Source: Bacteroidales bacterium (lineage in GTDB: Bacteria; Bacteroidota; Bacteroidia; Bacteroidales; UBA1715). Taken from it: DNA of 55,629 nt. How positions within the stretch are numbered: the stretch's first letter is position 1; every line of letters begins with the position of its first letter. Made by a program: the position numbers and the translations under genes. This document shows, in pieces, positions 25,533 to 33,870 of the stretch. The notes beneath the pieces are model-generated. The model saw nothing but the letters and a program-made list of their open reading frames with translations, did not search any database and was not told the DNA's origin. The stretch covers positions 1-55,629 of the forward strand of contig JAQICB010000134.1 of assembly GCA_027858745.1 (NCBI GenBank), read 5' to 3'.

Positions 25533-27872
25533 ATGAAATCGTATTTTTGTCAAAAATACAATAAATTGACTGATATTTTCACACAAATAACAAAGGCTTT
25601 TTGTCAACTCTGCATGATAACACTCATCATGGGGAGCGTATCGTGTAGTGTGACCAGACACCTTGAAAAAGACGAAACACTTCTTGTAAAAAACAAAATA
25701 AGCATAAAAAAAGCACCTAAAATAAGTGGCTCAGAAATAGAAAATTATCTCCAACAACCCCCCAACAGAAAAACACTTGGTATATTATTTCACTTACGTG
25801 TATACAATACATTTAAAAATAGTGATGGTAGATTTGGAACATGGATACGAGAAACAATTGGAGAAGAGCCGGTTATTTACGATTCCACAGCAAATGCAAA
25901 AACAATACAACAATTTATCATTTACTTAAAAGAACAAGGGTACTATTATCCGAAAATACAGCACGACATAAAACCTAAAGGAATACATAACAAAAAAATA
26001 AAAGTCTCTTACAATATTGACCCGGGCACACCTTACATAATCAATACAATTGAATATGAAATTCCTGACAGCAACATTGCACGACTTGTAGATATTTTCT
26101 CTAAAGAATCCCAAATAAAAAAGGGAAATATTTTCAATATTCAAACAATGTTGGAAGAACGACAGACACTCACACGACATATTCAAAATCATGGATATTA
26201 TTCGTTTACCACAAACGACATATACTTTACCGCCGATACCGCTCAAGATAATTATACCGTAAACATAGCAATAGGCATAAAACCATACACCAAAAATGAA
26301 TCACAATTATACCCTCAATACAAAATTCGAAAAACAATTATTTATCCTGATTTTTCTTTAAAAAAAACAGAATCATACACAGAATCGTACACACAAAACG
26401 ACACAATTATATTCAAATATAAAGATTCACTTTATGTTAGTCCAAATGTTATTTCTCGAAGTTTATACATAAAAAACAATGAACTATATAACATAAACGA
26501 TATAGAAAAAACCCACAAAAGTCTTATTGTAAATAAATTATTTAAAAATATTACGATTTCTTTTAACCCCGTTGAAACCGAAGACACCAGCACATATGTT
26601 TATATAGATTGTATTATAAAAATAAATCCGGTAACCCAACAAGCTTTTACCATAGAAATTGAAGGAACAAACACCGGTGGTGATTGGGGAGCAGAAACGA
26701 ATATTTCATATAACCATAAAAATATATTTAAAGGGGCCGAGTTTTTTCAAATAAAATTATCAGCAGCAGCAGAACGAAATGTATCGTTTGACATAGAAAA
26801 TGAAACAGCATTGTTTAACACCCAAGAGTATGGAATTGAAACTAGACTTGATTTTCCTCTTTTTTTATCGCCGATAAAACCACAAAAATTCGATAAAAAA
26901 TATCGCCCCTCCACAACATTTCTCATACAATATAATTATAATCGTTCAAGCTATTTCACTCGTCCCACCTCCCATTTTTCATACGGATACACATGGTTTG
27001 GCAACAATTATTTAACCCATAATTTCAATCCAGTCGACATCAGTTATATTAATTATTATGACAGGTCTGTCAAATTTAGAGCATTTATTGCAAGCAAAGA
27101 TTACTATAAATATAGTTACGAAGATTATTTAATTTACAGTTCAAACTACTCTTTTGTGTTTTACAACAAAAATCCACAAAGTTTACGAGATTATTATTAT
27201 CTGAAATTTTACGTCGAAAGTTCAGGAAATGCCATGTATGGAATTCACAAACTAATTAATAATGAACTTGATAAATTCGAAACATTTAATGTTACTTTTG
27301 CTCAATATTTTAAAACTGAAGCAGATTTTAGATATTATCACAACATAAACTCCGACATACTTATAGCCTCACGAATTTTCGGTGGAGTTACAGTTCCTTA
27401 CCTTAATTCAGATTGGGTTCCAAGCATTAAACGGTACTATGTTGGTGGAGCAAACAGCATGAGAGGATGGGCGACTCACACCTTAGGCCCCGGATCGCAT
27501 AAAGATAGCACATCCACACTTCAATATAATTTAGGAGACATTAAACTTGAAGCAAACTTAGAAAGTCGCTTCAATTTATTTTGGATATTAGAAGGGGCTG
27601 TTTTTCTTGACATTGGAAATGTGTGGGCATTTAACAACAACGAAATTGAAGGAGCAGAATTTATGCTTACTAATTTCTGGAACGAACTTGCAGTTTCCAC
27701 CGGGTTTGGGATCCGCTTTGATTTGTCATTTTTAATTTTTCGTACTGATTTTGGTGTGAAATTTAGAGAACCCTATGAAATAGACGGCACAAACTCTCAT
27801 ATAATATGGGGAAATAGAGAAATGAAATCTGAAGATTACAACTTTTCAATAGGCATAGGATACCCATTTTAA
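25533..27872 (+). CDS. tamL: TamL-type lipoprotein of the Omp85/BamA family
   Basis: The protein is 779 residues from the first ATG. It has a signal peptide ending in the lipobox GSVSC (cysteine near residue 38), POTRA-like repeats up to about residue 380, and a 16-strand-type barrel with the Omp85 motif VGGANSMRGW, ending in FSIGIGYPF. Lipidated Omp85 proteins are named TamL in Bacteroidota and work with TamB in outer-membrane assembly. A TAnnTTTG box (25542-25549) lies inside the first codons, so the true start may be the TTG at 25566. TamB is not adjacent here. It could also be a BamA paralogue, but the lipobox argues for TamL. Confidence 0.82.
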   Translation: MKSYFCQKYNKLTDIFTQITKAFCQLCMITLIMGSVSCSVTRHLEKDETLLVKNKISIKKAPKISGSEIENYLQQPPNRKTLGILFHLRVYNTFKNSDGRFGTWIRETIGEEPVIYDSTANAKTIQQFIIYLKEQGYYYPKIQHDIKPKGIHNKKIKVSYNIDPGTPYIINTIEYEIPDSNIARLVDIFSKESQIKKGNIFNIQTMLEERQTLTRHIQNHGYYSFTTNDIYFTADTAQDNYTVNIAIGIKPYTKNESQLYPQYKIRKTIIYPDFSLKKTESYTESYTQNDTIIFKYKDSLYVSPNVISRSLYIKNNELYNINDIEKTHKSLIVNKLFKNITISFNPVETEDTSTYVYIDCIIKINPVTQQAFTIEIEGTNTGGDWGAETNISYNHKNIFKGAEFFQIKLSAAAERNVSFDIENETALFNTQEYGIETRLDFPLFLSPIKPQKFDKKYRPSTTFLIQYNYNRSSYFTRPTSHFSYGYTWFGNNYLTHNFNPVDISYINYYDRSVKFRAFIASKDYYKYSYEDYLIYSSNYSFVFYNKNPQSLRDYYYLKFYVESSGNAMYGIHKLINNELDKFETFNVTFAQYFKTEADFRYYHNINSDILIASRIFGGVTVPYLNSDWVPSIKRYYVGGANSMRGWATHTLGPGSHKDSTSTLQYNLGDIKLEANLESRFNLFWILEGAVFLDIGNVWAFNNNEIEGAEFMLTNFWNELAVSTGFGIRFDLSFLIFRTDFGVKFREPYEIDGTNSHIIWGNREMKSEDYNFSIGIGYPF
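25542..25549 (+). promoter_or_regulatory. Possible -7 box of tamL, inside the longest ORF
   Basis: TATTTTTG matches TAnnTTTG but lies downstream of the first ATG (25533). If it is the promoter, translation must begin later, for example at the TTG at 25566, which still leaves a usable lipoprotein signal peptide. A chance match in AT-rich DNA is possible. Confidence 0.35.
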
Positions 27873-27904
27873 AAATAAAATTTCATTACTAATAATATAT
27901 ACCG

Positions 27905-27912
27905 TATTTTTG
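27905..27912 (+). promoter_or_regulatory. -7 box of the AGCS symporter gene
   Basis: TATTTTTG matches TAnnTTTG and ends 13 nt before the ATG at 27926, so the leader would be under 10 nt. Confidence 0.5.
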
Positions 27913-27925
27913 AAAAAAAACACAT

Positions 27926-29797
27926 ATGACAGGATTACAAAAAACAAAAATAACACTCGTTTTTTTATATCTTTTTACAGTATTTCTTTCTGTTGCCAAT
28001 GAGACCGAAACAGATAGCAAAACATTTCAGTTTTCGATTACAACAAAAAATGAAACAATCGAAAATCACGATGGTAAAGCATATATTCAAAATATACAAA
28101 ACGGTCATCCCCCATATGTATACCAATGGACAAAAGAAGAAATTCCACTCACATCCGATTCGGCATACAACCTGCACGAAGGAAAAAAATACAAAATCAC
28201 AATTACGGATCGAAAAAGTAATACGCATACCGAAACTTTTCGCATACGTCCACAAAATGCATCAGAAAAACTCAACCACTTTTTTGGAATTCTTACAGAT
28301 GCCATAGGCACAATTCTGATGATAGATGTATTTGACCTATTAAACCTATACGACCCCATAATATATGACGAAAATGGTGCTCCAATTCTTCACCCTAATG
28401 GAACCGAAAAAAAAACAAGCATTCCGCTTATCGTGGTATGGTTACTTTTCGGTGCTGTTTTTTTTACAATTAAATTCAAAGGAATAAACCTAAAAGGAAT
28501 TCCCCACGCAATACATTTAATTAGAGGGAAATACGATGATCCTCAGGACAAGAAAAAAGGACAAATTTCTCATTTTCAAGCTCTCACTACAGCACTTTCC
28601 GCAACAGTCGGATTAGGAAATATTGCCGGTGTCGCATTTGCCATCAGCATGGGAGGCCCTGGAGCAACATTTTGGATGATTCTTATGGGTTTTCTAGGAA
28701 TGGCATCAAAATTTACCGAAGCAACCCTCGGTGTAAAGTATCGAAGAATAGATTCACGAGGAGAAATTTCAGGTGGCCCCATGTACTATTTAAAATATAC
28801 ATTCGGGCAAAAAGGCATCAGAAAACAAATTGGAAAAGGATTAGCTGTAGTATTTTCAATACTGCTCATACTTACCTCTCTTGGAGGAGGAAATATGTTT
28901 CAGGCTAATCAATCATTTGAAAACATAAAAATGCTTATACCCTCTCTATCCGAATTTGGGATGGAATTTGGGATTATTTTTGCAATTCTTGTAGGAGTAG
29001 TAATAATAGGAGGCATCACAAAAATTGCAAAAGTTACAAGTAAAATAGTTCCGATAATGGCTAGTATCTATTTAATAACAGCTTTTACTATTATAATTTT
29101 AAATATCAGTCACGTAAGCGAAGTTGCACAATTAATTTTCAGAGGAGCTTTTGAATCAAAAGCTATATACGGAGGATTTATAGGTGTGCTGATTATGGGA
29201 ATACAACGAGCAGCATTCAGCAACGAGGCAGGTATAGGATCGGCTGCAATTGCCCACTCCACAGTAAACACAAAAGAACCCGTAAGCGAAGGGATTGTTG
29301 CACTTTTAGAACCATTTATCGACACCGTAATTATATGTTCACTCACTGCATTCATTCTACTTTTTACCGGATTTTATACTCCCGAATACACCTCACAATA
29401 TCAAGGAGCACAGTTAACATCGGCAGCATTTAGCAGCATCTTTCCGTGGTTCAAATGGGTTCTTTTAGCAGCCATCTTACTATTTGCCTTTTCAACACTC
29501 ATTTCATGGTCATACTACGGATTAAAAGGATTTGATTATTTATTTGGAAATTTATTCGAAAGAAAATTAGGAAGTCGTCAGATTTCAGACACCATATACA
29601 AAATTATATTCTTGTTTTTTATCGTAGTTGGCGCATCATCATCTGCAGGAAACGTCATAAACTTTACAGACATGATGCTGCTCTGCATGGCATTTCCAAA
29701 CATTATTGGCTTAATTGTTTTTTCGCCGCGAATAAAAAAAGATTTAGACCAATATTGGCATAAACTCAAAACAGGTAAACTTAAACAATATAAATAA
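27926..29797 (+). CDS. AGCS-family sodium:amino-acid symporter with N-terminal Ig-like extension
   Basis: The 623-residue protein starts with a signal-like segment (about 8-26) and an extracytoplasmic domain of about 100 residues. That domain (GKAYIQNIQNGHPPYVYQW, then YKITITDRKSN) looks like an SprB or PKD-type repeat. A typical AGCS transporter follows from about residue 115, with SATVGLGNIAGVA, GGPGATFWM and NEAGIGSAAIAHS and about ten helices. Family members import alanine or glycine with sodium. The extra domain should face the periplasm. The next gene starts 5 nt after the stop, indicating co-transcription. The substrate is inferred from the family only. Confidence 0.85.
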   Translation: MTGLQKTKITLVFLYLFTVFLSVANETETDSKTFQFSITTKNETIENHDGKAYIQNIQNGHPPYVYQWTKEEIPLTSDSAYNLHEGKKYKITITDRKSNTHTETFRIRPQNASEKLNHFFGILTDAIGTILMIDVFDLLNLYDPIIYDENGAPILHPNGTEKKTSIPLIVVWLLFGAVFFTIKFKGINLKGIPHAIHLIRGKYDDPQDKKKGQISHFQALTTALSATVGLGNIAGVAFAISMGGPGATFWMILMGFLGMASKFTEATLGVKYRRIDSRGEISGGPMYYLKYTFGQKGIRKQIGKGLAVVFSILLILTSLGGGNMFQANQSFENIKMLIPSLSEFGMEFGIIFAILVGVVIIGGITKIAKVTSKIVPIMASIYLITAFTIIILNISHVSEVAQLIFRGAFESKAIYGGFIGVLIMGIQRAAFSNEAGIGSAAIAHSTVNTKEPVSEGIVALLEPFIDTVIICSLTAFILLFTGFYTPEYTSQYQGAQLTSAAFSSIFPWFKWVLLAAILLFAFSTLISWSYYGLKGFDYLFGNLFERKLGSRQISDTIYKIIFLFFIVVGASSSAGNVINFTDMMLLCMAFPNIIGLIVFSPRIKKDLDQYWHKLKTGKLKQYK

Positions 29798-29802
29798 CAG
29801 CA

Positions 29803-30660
29803 TTGTCAAAATATAGTCCGCAACATTTACACCGCATAAGCAAACATATTCAAATAAGTATTATAATTATCAGCATAATACTTATAGCATATATAATTAT
29901 ATCAAAACTCAAGCCCCCGGAATCGTTTCCATTTACGGATATTGAAATTGAGAATACGAAACAAAAAAAAGCTCATAATTATACCACAACACACATTAGA
30001 ACAGATACAATTATCGATATAAACTCTGCAACATATGAAGAATTAACATCGATAGGCATACCAAAAAAACAAGCACATATAATTATAAATTATCGAAATA
30101 AAGGTGGCGTATTTTACACAAAAAAAGATATTCTTACAATCTACGGATTGAACCAATATATTTATGATAAAATAAAAAAACAGATACAAACTACGGCAAG
30201 AAAGAGAAAACAAAGAAAGACAGATTATACCAAAAAAAAATATAAAACACCTCCTCTTTCAAAGAATATAAATTTAAATACCTGCAATGCCTCCGAGCTC
30301 CAAAGCATTTATATGATTGGAGAATACCGATCAGAAAAGATAATAGAATATAGAAAAAAATTAGGCGGATATTATACCTTTGTACAATTAGAAGAAGTAT
30401 TTTCACTTGACAGCACCGCCATTATACAAATCACAAAAAGATGCTATATAGATACTCTTGAAATTCGAAAAATAAACATAAACACCGCAGCATTCCAAGA
30501 AATCCTTGAGCACCCATATAGCGATTATTATATAAGCAAAGATATTTTTTTATATAAAAAAATCACCGGAAAAATTAAAAGTATAGACGAATTAGAAACA
30601 AATAACATCATCAAAAAAGAAGAATACGAAAGATTACATAAATATCTTCGAACATTTTAA
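29803..30660 (+). CDS. Helix-hairpin-helix (ComEA-like) protein with membrane anchor
   Basis: The 285-residue product has one transmembrane helix at about 17-37, then three copies of a ComEA-type HhH unit: DINSATYEELTSIGIPKKQA (about 67), NLNTCNASELQSIYMIGE (about 157), and a weaker NINTAAFQEILEHP (about 225). ComEA binds DNA non-specifically during natural uptake; here the role is only inferred, since many Bacteroidota have multi-HhH proteins of unknown purpose. The start is a TTG at 29803, 5 nt after the symporter stop; no in-frame ATG precedes the helix. Its lysine-rich, AT-rich composition is like its neighbours. Confidence 0.78.
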   Translation: MSKYSPQHLHRISKHIQISIIIISIILIAYIIISKLKPPESFPFTDIEIENTKQKKAHNYTTTHIRTDTIIDINSATYEELTSIGIPKKQAHIIINYRNKGGVFYTKKDILTIYGLNQYIYDKIKKQIQTTARKRKQRKTDYTKKKYKTPPLSKNINLNTCNASELQSIYMIGEYRSEKIIEYRKKLGGYYTFVQLEEVFSLDSTAIIQITKRCYIDTLEIRKININTAAFQEILEHPYSDYYISKDIFLYKKITGKIKSIDELETNNIIKKEEYERLHKYLRTF

Positions 30661-30668
30661 CCAAAATA

Positions 30669-30700
30669 TTTGCTCAAACGAAATGAAGTTCATAAATTTG
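30669..30700 (+). promoter_or_regulatory. Promoter of rpsU (-33 TTG and -7 TAAATTTG)
   Basis: TTG at 30669-30671 and TAAATTTG at 30693-30700, 21 nt apart, form the best -33/-7 pair in the window. It lies 36 nt before the rpsU ATG and probably also drives xer and hpf. Confidence 0.7.
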
Positions 30701-30736
30701 CAGTCAATTTAAAAAAATCATTAAAAGGAAAATAAT

Positions 30737-30931
30737 ATGATTATTGTACCAATAAAAGAGGGTGAAAACATAGATAGAGCACTCAAAAAATTCAAAAGAA
30801 AATTTGAAAAAACAGGTGTGGTAAAAGAGTTGCGTAACCGACAAGCGTACACGAAGCCATCAACTGAAGAGCGAGAACAACGCATTAAAGCTGTATACAA
30901 ACAAAAAATGCAACTTGATGAAGAACAATAA
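30737..30931 (+). CDS. rpsU: Ribosomal protein S21
   Basis: The 64-residue basic protein has the S21 pattern MIIVPIKEGENIDRALKKFKRKFEKTGVVKELRNR followed by a positively charged tail, written here only in part as it is conserved throughout. S21 binds the 30S platform near the anti-Shine-Dalgarno region of 16S rRNA; Bacteroidota ribosomes occlude that region, with S21 among the proteins involved, which fits the weak SD usage seen here. The gene overlaps the recombinase gene by 14 nt, so translation is likely coupled. The length is normal for the phylum. Confidence 0.95.
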   Translation: MIIVPIKEGENIDRALKKFKRKFEKTGVVKELRNRQAYTKPSTEEREQRIKAVYKQKMQLDEEQ

Positions 30932-31814
30932 TTCCGATGAAAATCAGGAATTATTATCTCAATACTTGAACTATCTTACCTATGAAAAAAGAAGTTCAAA
31001 ATATACCGTCACATCATACAAAATAGATCTTCGAGATTTTATTGCGTTCATTGACACAACAATTATTAGTGAATGTACTGACAAAACCATTCGAAATTGG
31101 GTAGTATCGTTATCAGAAAAGGATTTAACGCCACGCTCAATAAATCGAAAAATAACAGCAGTGCGTTCATTTTTTCTGTTTTTACAGAAACAAAGAAAAG
31201 TAAAGGACAATCCGACCAATAAAATCAAGTCGTTAAAAACAAAAAAAAGATTACCTTACTTTATTGAACAAAAATCAATTCTAACACTTTTAGATTCAAT
31301 AGATTTTGGTGAAGGTTTTTCTGCACAACGAAACAAAATAATAATAGAACTACTTTATACTACCGGCATGCGGCGTTCAGAATTGGTTAATTTGCATGTA
31401 CACTCTATTGATTTTCAACAAAAAACCGTAAAGGTGCACGGCAAAAGAAATAAAGAACGAATCATTCCTCTTATAGAAGAAACCACCAAACATATAAAAG
31501 AATATCTATTAGAACGAAATAAAATTACCAAAGACAATACTTATTTAATAGTGACGGATTTAGGAAAAAAATCATACGACAATTTAATTTACAGGATAGT
31601 AAAAAAATACACATCCTATATAACAACAATAGAAAAGAAAAGTCCTCATGTATTGCGACACACATTTGCAACACACTTATTAAACGAAGGGGCAGATTTA
31701 AATGATATAAAAGAATTATTAGGTCATGCTAATTTATCTGCGACACAAATATATACGCACAATTCTTTTGAAAAATTAAAAGATATTTATAAACAAACTC
31801 ATCCGAGAAATTAA
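30918..31814 (+). CDS. XerC/XerD-family tyrosine recombinase
   Basis: The 298-residue protein has an N-terminal SAM-like core-binding domain (about 10-95) and the catalytic domain with R in TTGMRRSEL (about 150), K in HGKRNKERIIPL, HVLRHTFATHL, LGHANLSATQIYTH and the nucleophile Y279. It resolves chromosome dimers at dif during division. Bacteroidota usually have two such proteins, and this one, between rpsU and hpf, is the vertically inherited copy rather than an integron or phage enzyme. The ATG at 30918 is preferred over a TTG one codon earlier; it overlaps rpsU by 14 nt. The sequence does not settle C versus D. Confidence 0.92.
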   Translation: MKNNNSDENQELLSQYLNYLTYEKRSSKYTVTSYKIDLRDFIAFIDTTIISECTDKTIRNWVVSLSEKDLTPRSINRKITAVRSFFLFLQKQRKVKDNPTNKIKSLKTKKRLPYFIEQKSILTLLDSIDFGEGFSAQRNKIIIELLYTTGMRRSELVNLHVHSIDFQQKTVKVHGKRNKERIIPLIEETTKHIKEYLLERNKITKDNTYLIVTDLGKKSYDNLIYRIVKKYTSYITTIEKKSPHVLRHTFATHLLNEGADLNDIKELLGHANLSATQIYTHNSFEKLKDIYKQTHPRN

Positions 31815-31824
31815 TATAGGAATT

Positions 31825-32121
31825 ATGGAAGTGAAAATTCAATCTGTCGGCTTCAAAGCAGACGCTAAACTAAAAGAGTTTACAATAAAAAAGATTAATA
31901 AACTTGAAAATTTTTCTGATACACTTATTTCCGCAGAAGTTTTTTTTAAAGTTGCAAACGCATCAGATGAAGAAAACAAAGAAGCAGAAGTAAGAATAGC
32001 TATACCGGGAAACGATTTGTTTGCAAAAAAACAAGGAAAATCATTCGAAGAAGCAATTGATAATGTAGTCGAAGCACTTCGAAGACAAATTATTAAAATT
32101 AAAGGAAAACAAGAAAAATAA
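31825..32121 (+). CDS. hpf: Ribosome hibernation-promoting factor (short HPF/RaiA)
   Basis: The 98-residue protein has the beta-alpha-beta-beta-beta-alpha pattern of the HPF/YfiA family, with IKKINKLENF, EVRIAIPGNDLFAKKQGKSF and a lysine-rich tail. It binds the 30S decoding site and stabilises inactive 70S or 100S ribosomes in stationary phase. It is the short form without the C-terminal dimerisation domain. It follows the recombinase gene by 10 nt and precedes the tRNA-Thr/tuf promoter. The grouping with S21 and EF-Tu is common in Bacteroidota. Confidence 0.92.
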   Translation: MEVKIQSVGFKADAKLKEFTIKKINKLENFSDTLISAEVFFKVANASDEENKEAEVRIAIPGNDLFAKKQGKSFEEAIDNVVEALRRQIIKIKGKQEK

Positions 32122-32132
32122 CATAATATTTT

Positions 32133-32160
32133 TTGTTTTTGAAAAAATAATATAAATTTG
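32133..32160 (+). promoter_or_regulatory. Promoter of tRNA-Thr - tuf
   Basis: TAAATTTG (32153-32160) followed by CAC fits TAnnTTTG, with a TTG at 32133-32135 seventeen bases upstream. It lies 43 nt before the tRNA-Thr gene. A small CCGA..TCGG hairpin lies between. Confidence 0.6.
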
Positions 32161-32203
32161 CACTCCGATTTTTCGGGGATTGTAATATCCCTGAGTTGAT
32201 TTA

Positions 32204-32275
32204 GCCGATGTAGCTCAGGGGTAGAGCGCTTCCTTGGTAAGGAAGAGGTCACGGGTTCAATTCCCGTCATTGGCT
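32204..32275 (+). tRNA. tRNA-Thr (anticodon GGT)
   Basis: Acceptor GCCGATG pairs with CATTGGC (one G-U). The anticodon stem CTTCC/GGAAG encloses loop TTGGTAA with anticodon GGT. T arm ACGGG-TTCAATT-CCCGT. The discriminator is T and CCA is not encoded. It lies 54 nt before the tuf ATG and is probably processed from the same transcript. Confidence 0.95.
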
Positions 32276-32329
32276 CAAAATATTGATAGGTAAAATTTTA
32301 TATGTTTAAATAAATAATAATTATTGAAA

Positions 32330-33514
32330 ATGGCTAAAGAAAAATTTGATAGGTCAAAAGAACACGTTAACATAGGTACAATTGGCCATGTTGACCACGG
32401 TAAAACAACGTTAACTGCAGCGATTACGACTGTATTAGCAAAAAAAGGATTGTCTGAATTACGAAGTTTTGATTCAATTGACAATGCACCTGAAGAAAAA
32501 GAAAGAGGTATTACAATTAATACTTCACACGTTGAGTATCAAACAGCAAATCGTCACTATGCACATGTTGACTGTCCAGGTCACGCCGATTATGTAAAAA
32601 ATATGGTAACAGGTGCTGCACAAATGGATGGTGCAATACTAGTTGTTGCAGCAACAGACGGACCGATGCCTCAAACACGTGAGCACATCCTTCTTGCTCG
32701 TCAGGTAAACGTACCTAAAATCGCTGTGTTTATGAACAAAGTGGATATGGTTGACGATGAGGAAATGTTAGAATTAGTAGAAATGGAAATAAGAGATTTA
32801 TTATCTTTCTACGAATTTGACGGAGACAACACTCCTATTATTCAAGGTTCTGCATTAGGTGCATTAGACGGAGAAGAAAAATGGGAAGATAAAATAATGG
32901 AATTAATGGAAGCTGTTGATAGCTGGATTCCAATTCCAACTCGTGAAACTGAAAAACCATTCTTAATGCCGGTTGAAGATATCTTTTCAATCACAGGACG
33001 TGGAACAGTTGCTACAGGTAGAATTGAAACAGGTATCATCAAAACAGGTGATGATATGTCAATCATTGGTTTTGGTGCAGACTTAAAAACAACATGTACA
33101 GGTGTTGAGATGTTCCGTAAAATACTTGATGAAGGTCAAGCAGGAGATAATGTAGGTATCCTTTTACGTGGTATTGACAAAAATGATGTAAAAAGAGGTA
33201 TGGTTATTTGCAAACCAGGTTCTATTACTCCACATAAAAAATTCAAAGCAGAAATTTATGTGCTTAAAAAAGAAGAAGGTGGTCGTCATACTCCATTTCA
33301 TAACAAATATCGTCCACAGTTCTATATAAGAACAACAGACGTTACCGGAGAAATCAAATTACCTGATGGTGTAGAAATGGTTATGCCGGGTGATAACGTA
33401 ACAATAACTGTTGAAATGATTGCAAATGTAGCTATTAACCAAGGATTACGTTTTGCAATCCGTGAAGGTGGTAGAACAGTTGGAGCAGGACAAGTTGTTG
33501 AAATCATTGAATAA
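32330..33514 (+). CDS. tuf: Translation elongation factor EF-Tu
   Basis: The 394-residue GTPase has [10 protein letters not shown] (about 18-27), [12 protein letters not shown] (switch I), [12 protein letters not shown] (switch II), NKVDMVDD and [12 protein letters not shown], followed by the two beta-barrel domains with the usual [13 protein letters not shown] and [12 protein letters not shown]. It carries aminoacyl-tRNA to the ribosome. The ATG at 32330 is chosen over a TTG two codons upstream, since it gives the standard MAKEKF start. It is flanked by tRNA-Thr and tRNA-Trp, with a terminator-like hairpin after the stop, as in many Bacteroidota. Confidence 0.98.
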   Translation: MAKEKFDRSKEHVNIGTIGHVDHGKTTLTAAITTVLAKKGLSELRSFDSIDNAPEEKERGITINTSHVEYQTANRHYAHVDCPGHADYVKNMVTGAAQMDGAILVVAATDGPMPQTREHILLARQVNVPKIAVFMNKVDMVDDEEMLELVEMEIRDLLSFYEFDGDNTPIIQGSALGALDGEEKWEDKIMELMEAVDSWIPIPTRETEKPFLMPVEDIFSITGRGTVATGRIETGIIKTGDDMSIIGFGADLKTTCTGVEMFRKILDEGQAGDNVGILLRGIDKNDVKRGMVICKPGSITPHKKFKAEIYVLKKEEGGRHTPFHNKYRPQFYIRTTDVTGEIKLPDGVEMVMPGDNVTITVEMIANVAINQGLRFAIREGGRTVGAGQVVEIIE

Positions 33515-33540
33515 TGATAATATATTATAACTAACATTAA

Positions 33541-33576
33541 TTTGAAGGTATATGTGTATACCTTCAAATTATTTTT
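33541..33576 (+). terminator. Hairpin between tuf and tRNA-Trp
   Basis: TTTGAAGGTATA (33541-33552) and TATACCTTCAAA (33557-33568) pair over 12 bp around loop TGTG and are followed by TTATTTTT. It ends directly before the tRNA-Trp acceptor stem, so it can act as terminator, attenuator or processing signal. Confidence 0.75.
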
Positions 33577-33649
33577 AGGGGTGTAGCTCAGTTGGTAGAG
33601 CACTGGTCTCCAAAACCAGGTGTCGGGAGTTCGAGCCTCTCCTCCCCTG
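33577..33649 (+). tRNA. tRNA-Trp (anticodon CCA)
   Basis: Anticodon stem CTGGT/ACCAG with loop CTCCAAA gives anticodon CCA. The T arm is GGGAG-TTCGAGC-CTCTC. Acceptor AGGGGTG faces CTCCCCT, pairing in six positions with a T-T opposition at the sixth. The discriminator is G, as usual for tRNA-Trp, and CCA is not encoded. It lies 17 nt before secE. Confidence 0.93.
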
Positions 33650-33666
33650 CAAACAATAATAATACA

Positions 33667-33861
33667 ATGGGATTAAAAACATACGTAAAAGAATCTTATA
33701 ACGAATTAGCACACAAGGTGACTTGGCCAACATGGCGAGAGTTACAATCGAGTGCAATTGTCGTTTTAACTGCAACTTTTATATTCGCATTAATAGTTTT
33801 ATTAATGGATACAACTTTTTCAGTATTAATGAAAGATTTTTTGTACAAAATTCTTGAATAA
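33667..33861 (+). CDS. secE: Preprotein translocase subunit SecE
   Basis: The 64-residue protein has the conserved amphipathic helix YVKESYNELAHKVTWPTWREL and one transmembrane helix at about 30-52. It stabilises SecY in the SecYEG channel of the inner membrane. I chose the ATG at 33667; a longer frame runs back through the tRNA-Trp gene and is not real. It is the short, single-helix form found in most bacteria. It lies between tRNA-Trp and nusG, the canonical position. Confidence 0.96.
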   Translation: MGLKTYVKESYNELAHKVTWPTWRELQSSAIVVLTATFIFALIVLLMDTTFSVLMKDFLYKILE

Positions 33862-33870
33862 ACATTGATT

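Noticed and set aside
30918-31814. Integrase of a mobile island inserted at tRNA-Thr
   Set aside because: The gene lies in a conserved housekeeping order between rpsU and hpf, and no attachment-site duplication of the tRNA 3' end was seen.
33592-33666. Longer N-terminus for SecE running through tRNA-Trp
   Set aside because: The added residues are encoded by the tRNA gene; the ATG at 33667 gives the standard SecE start.
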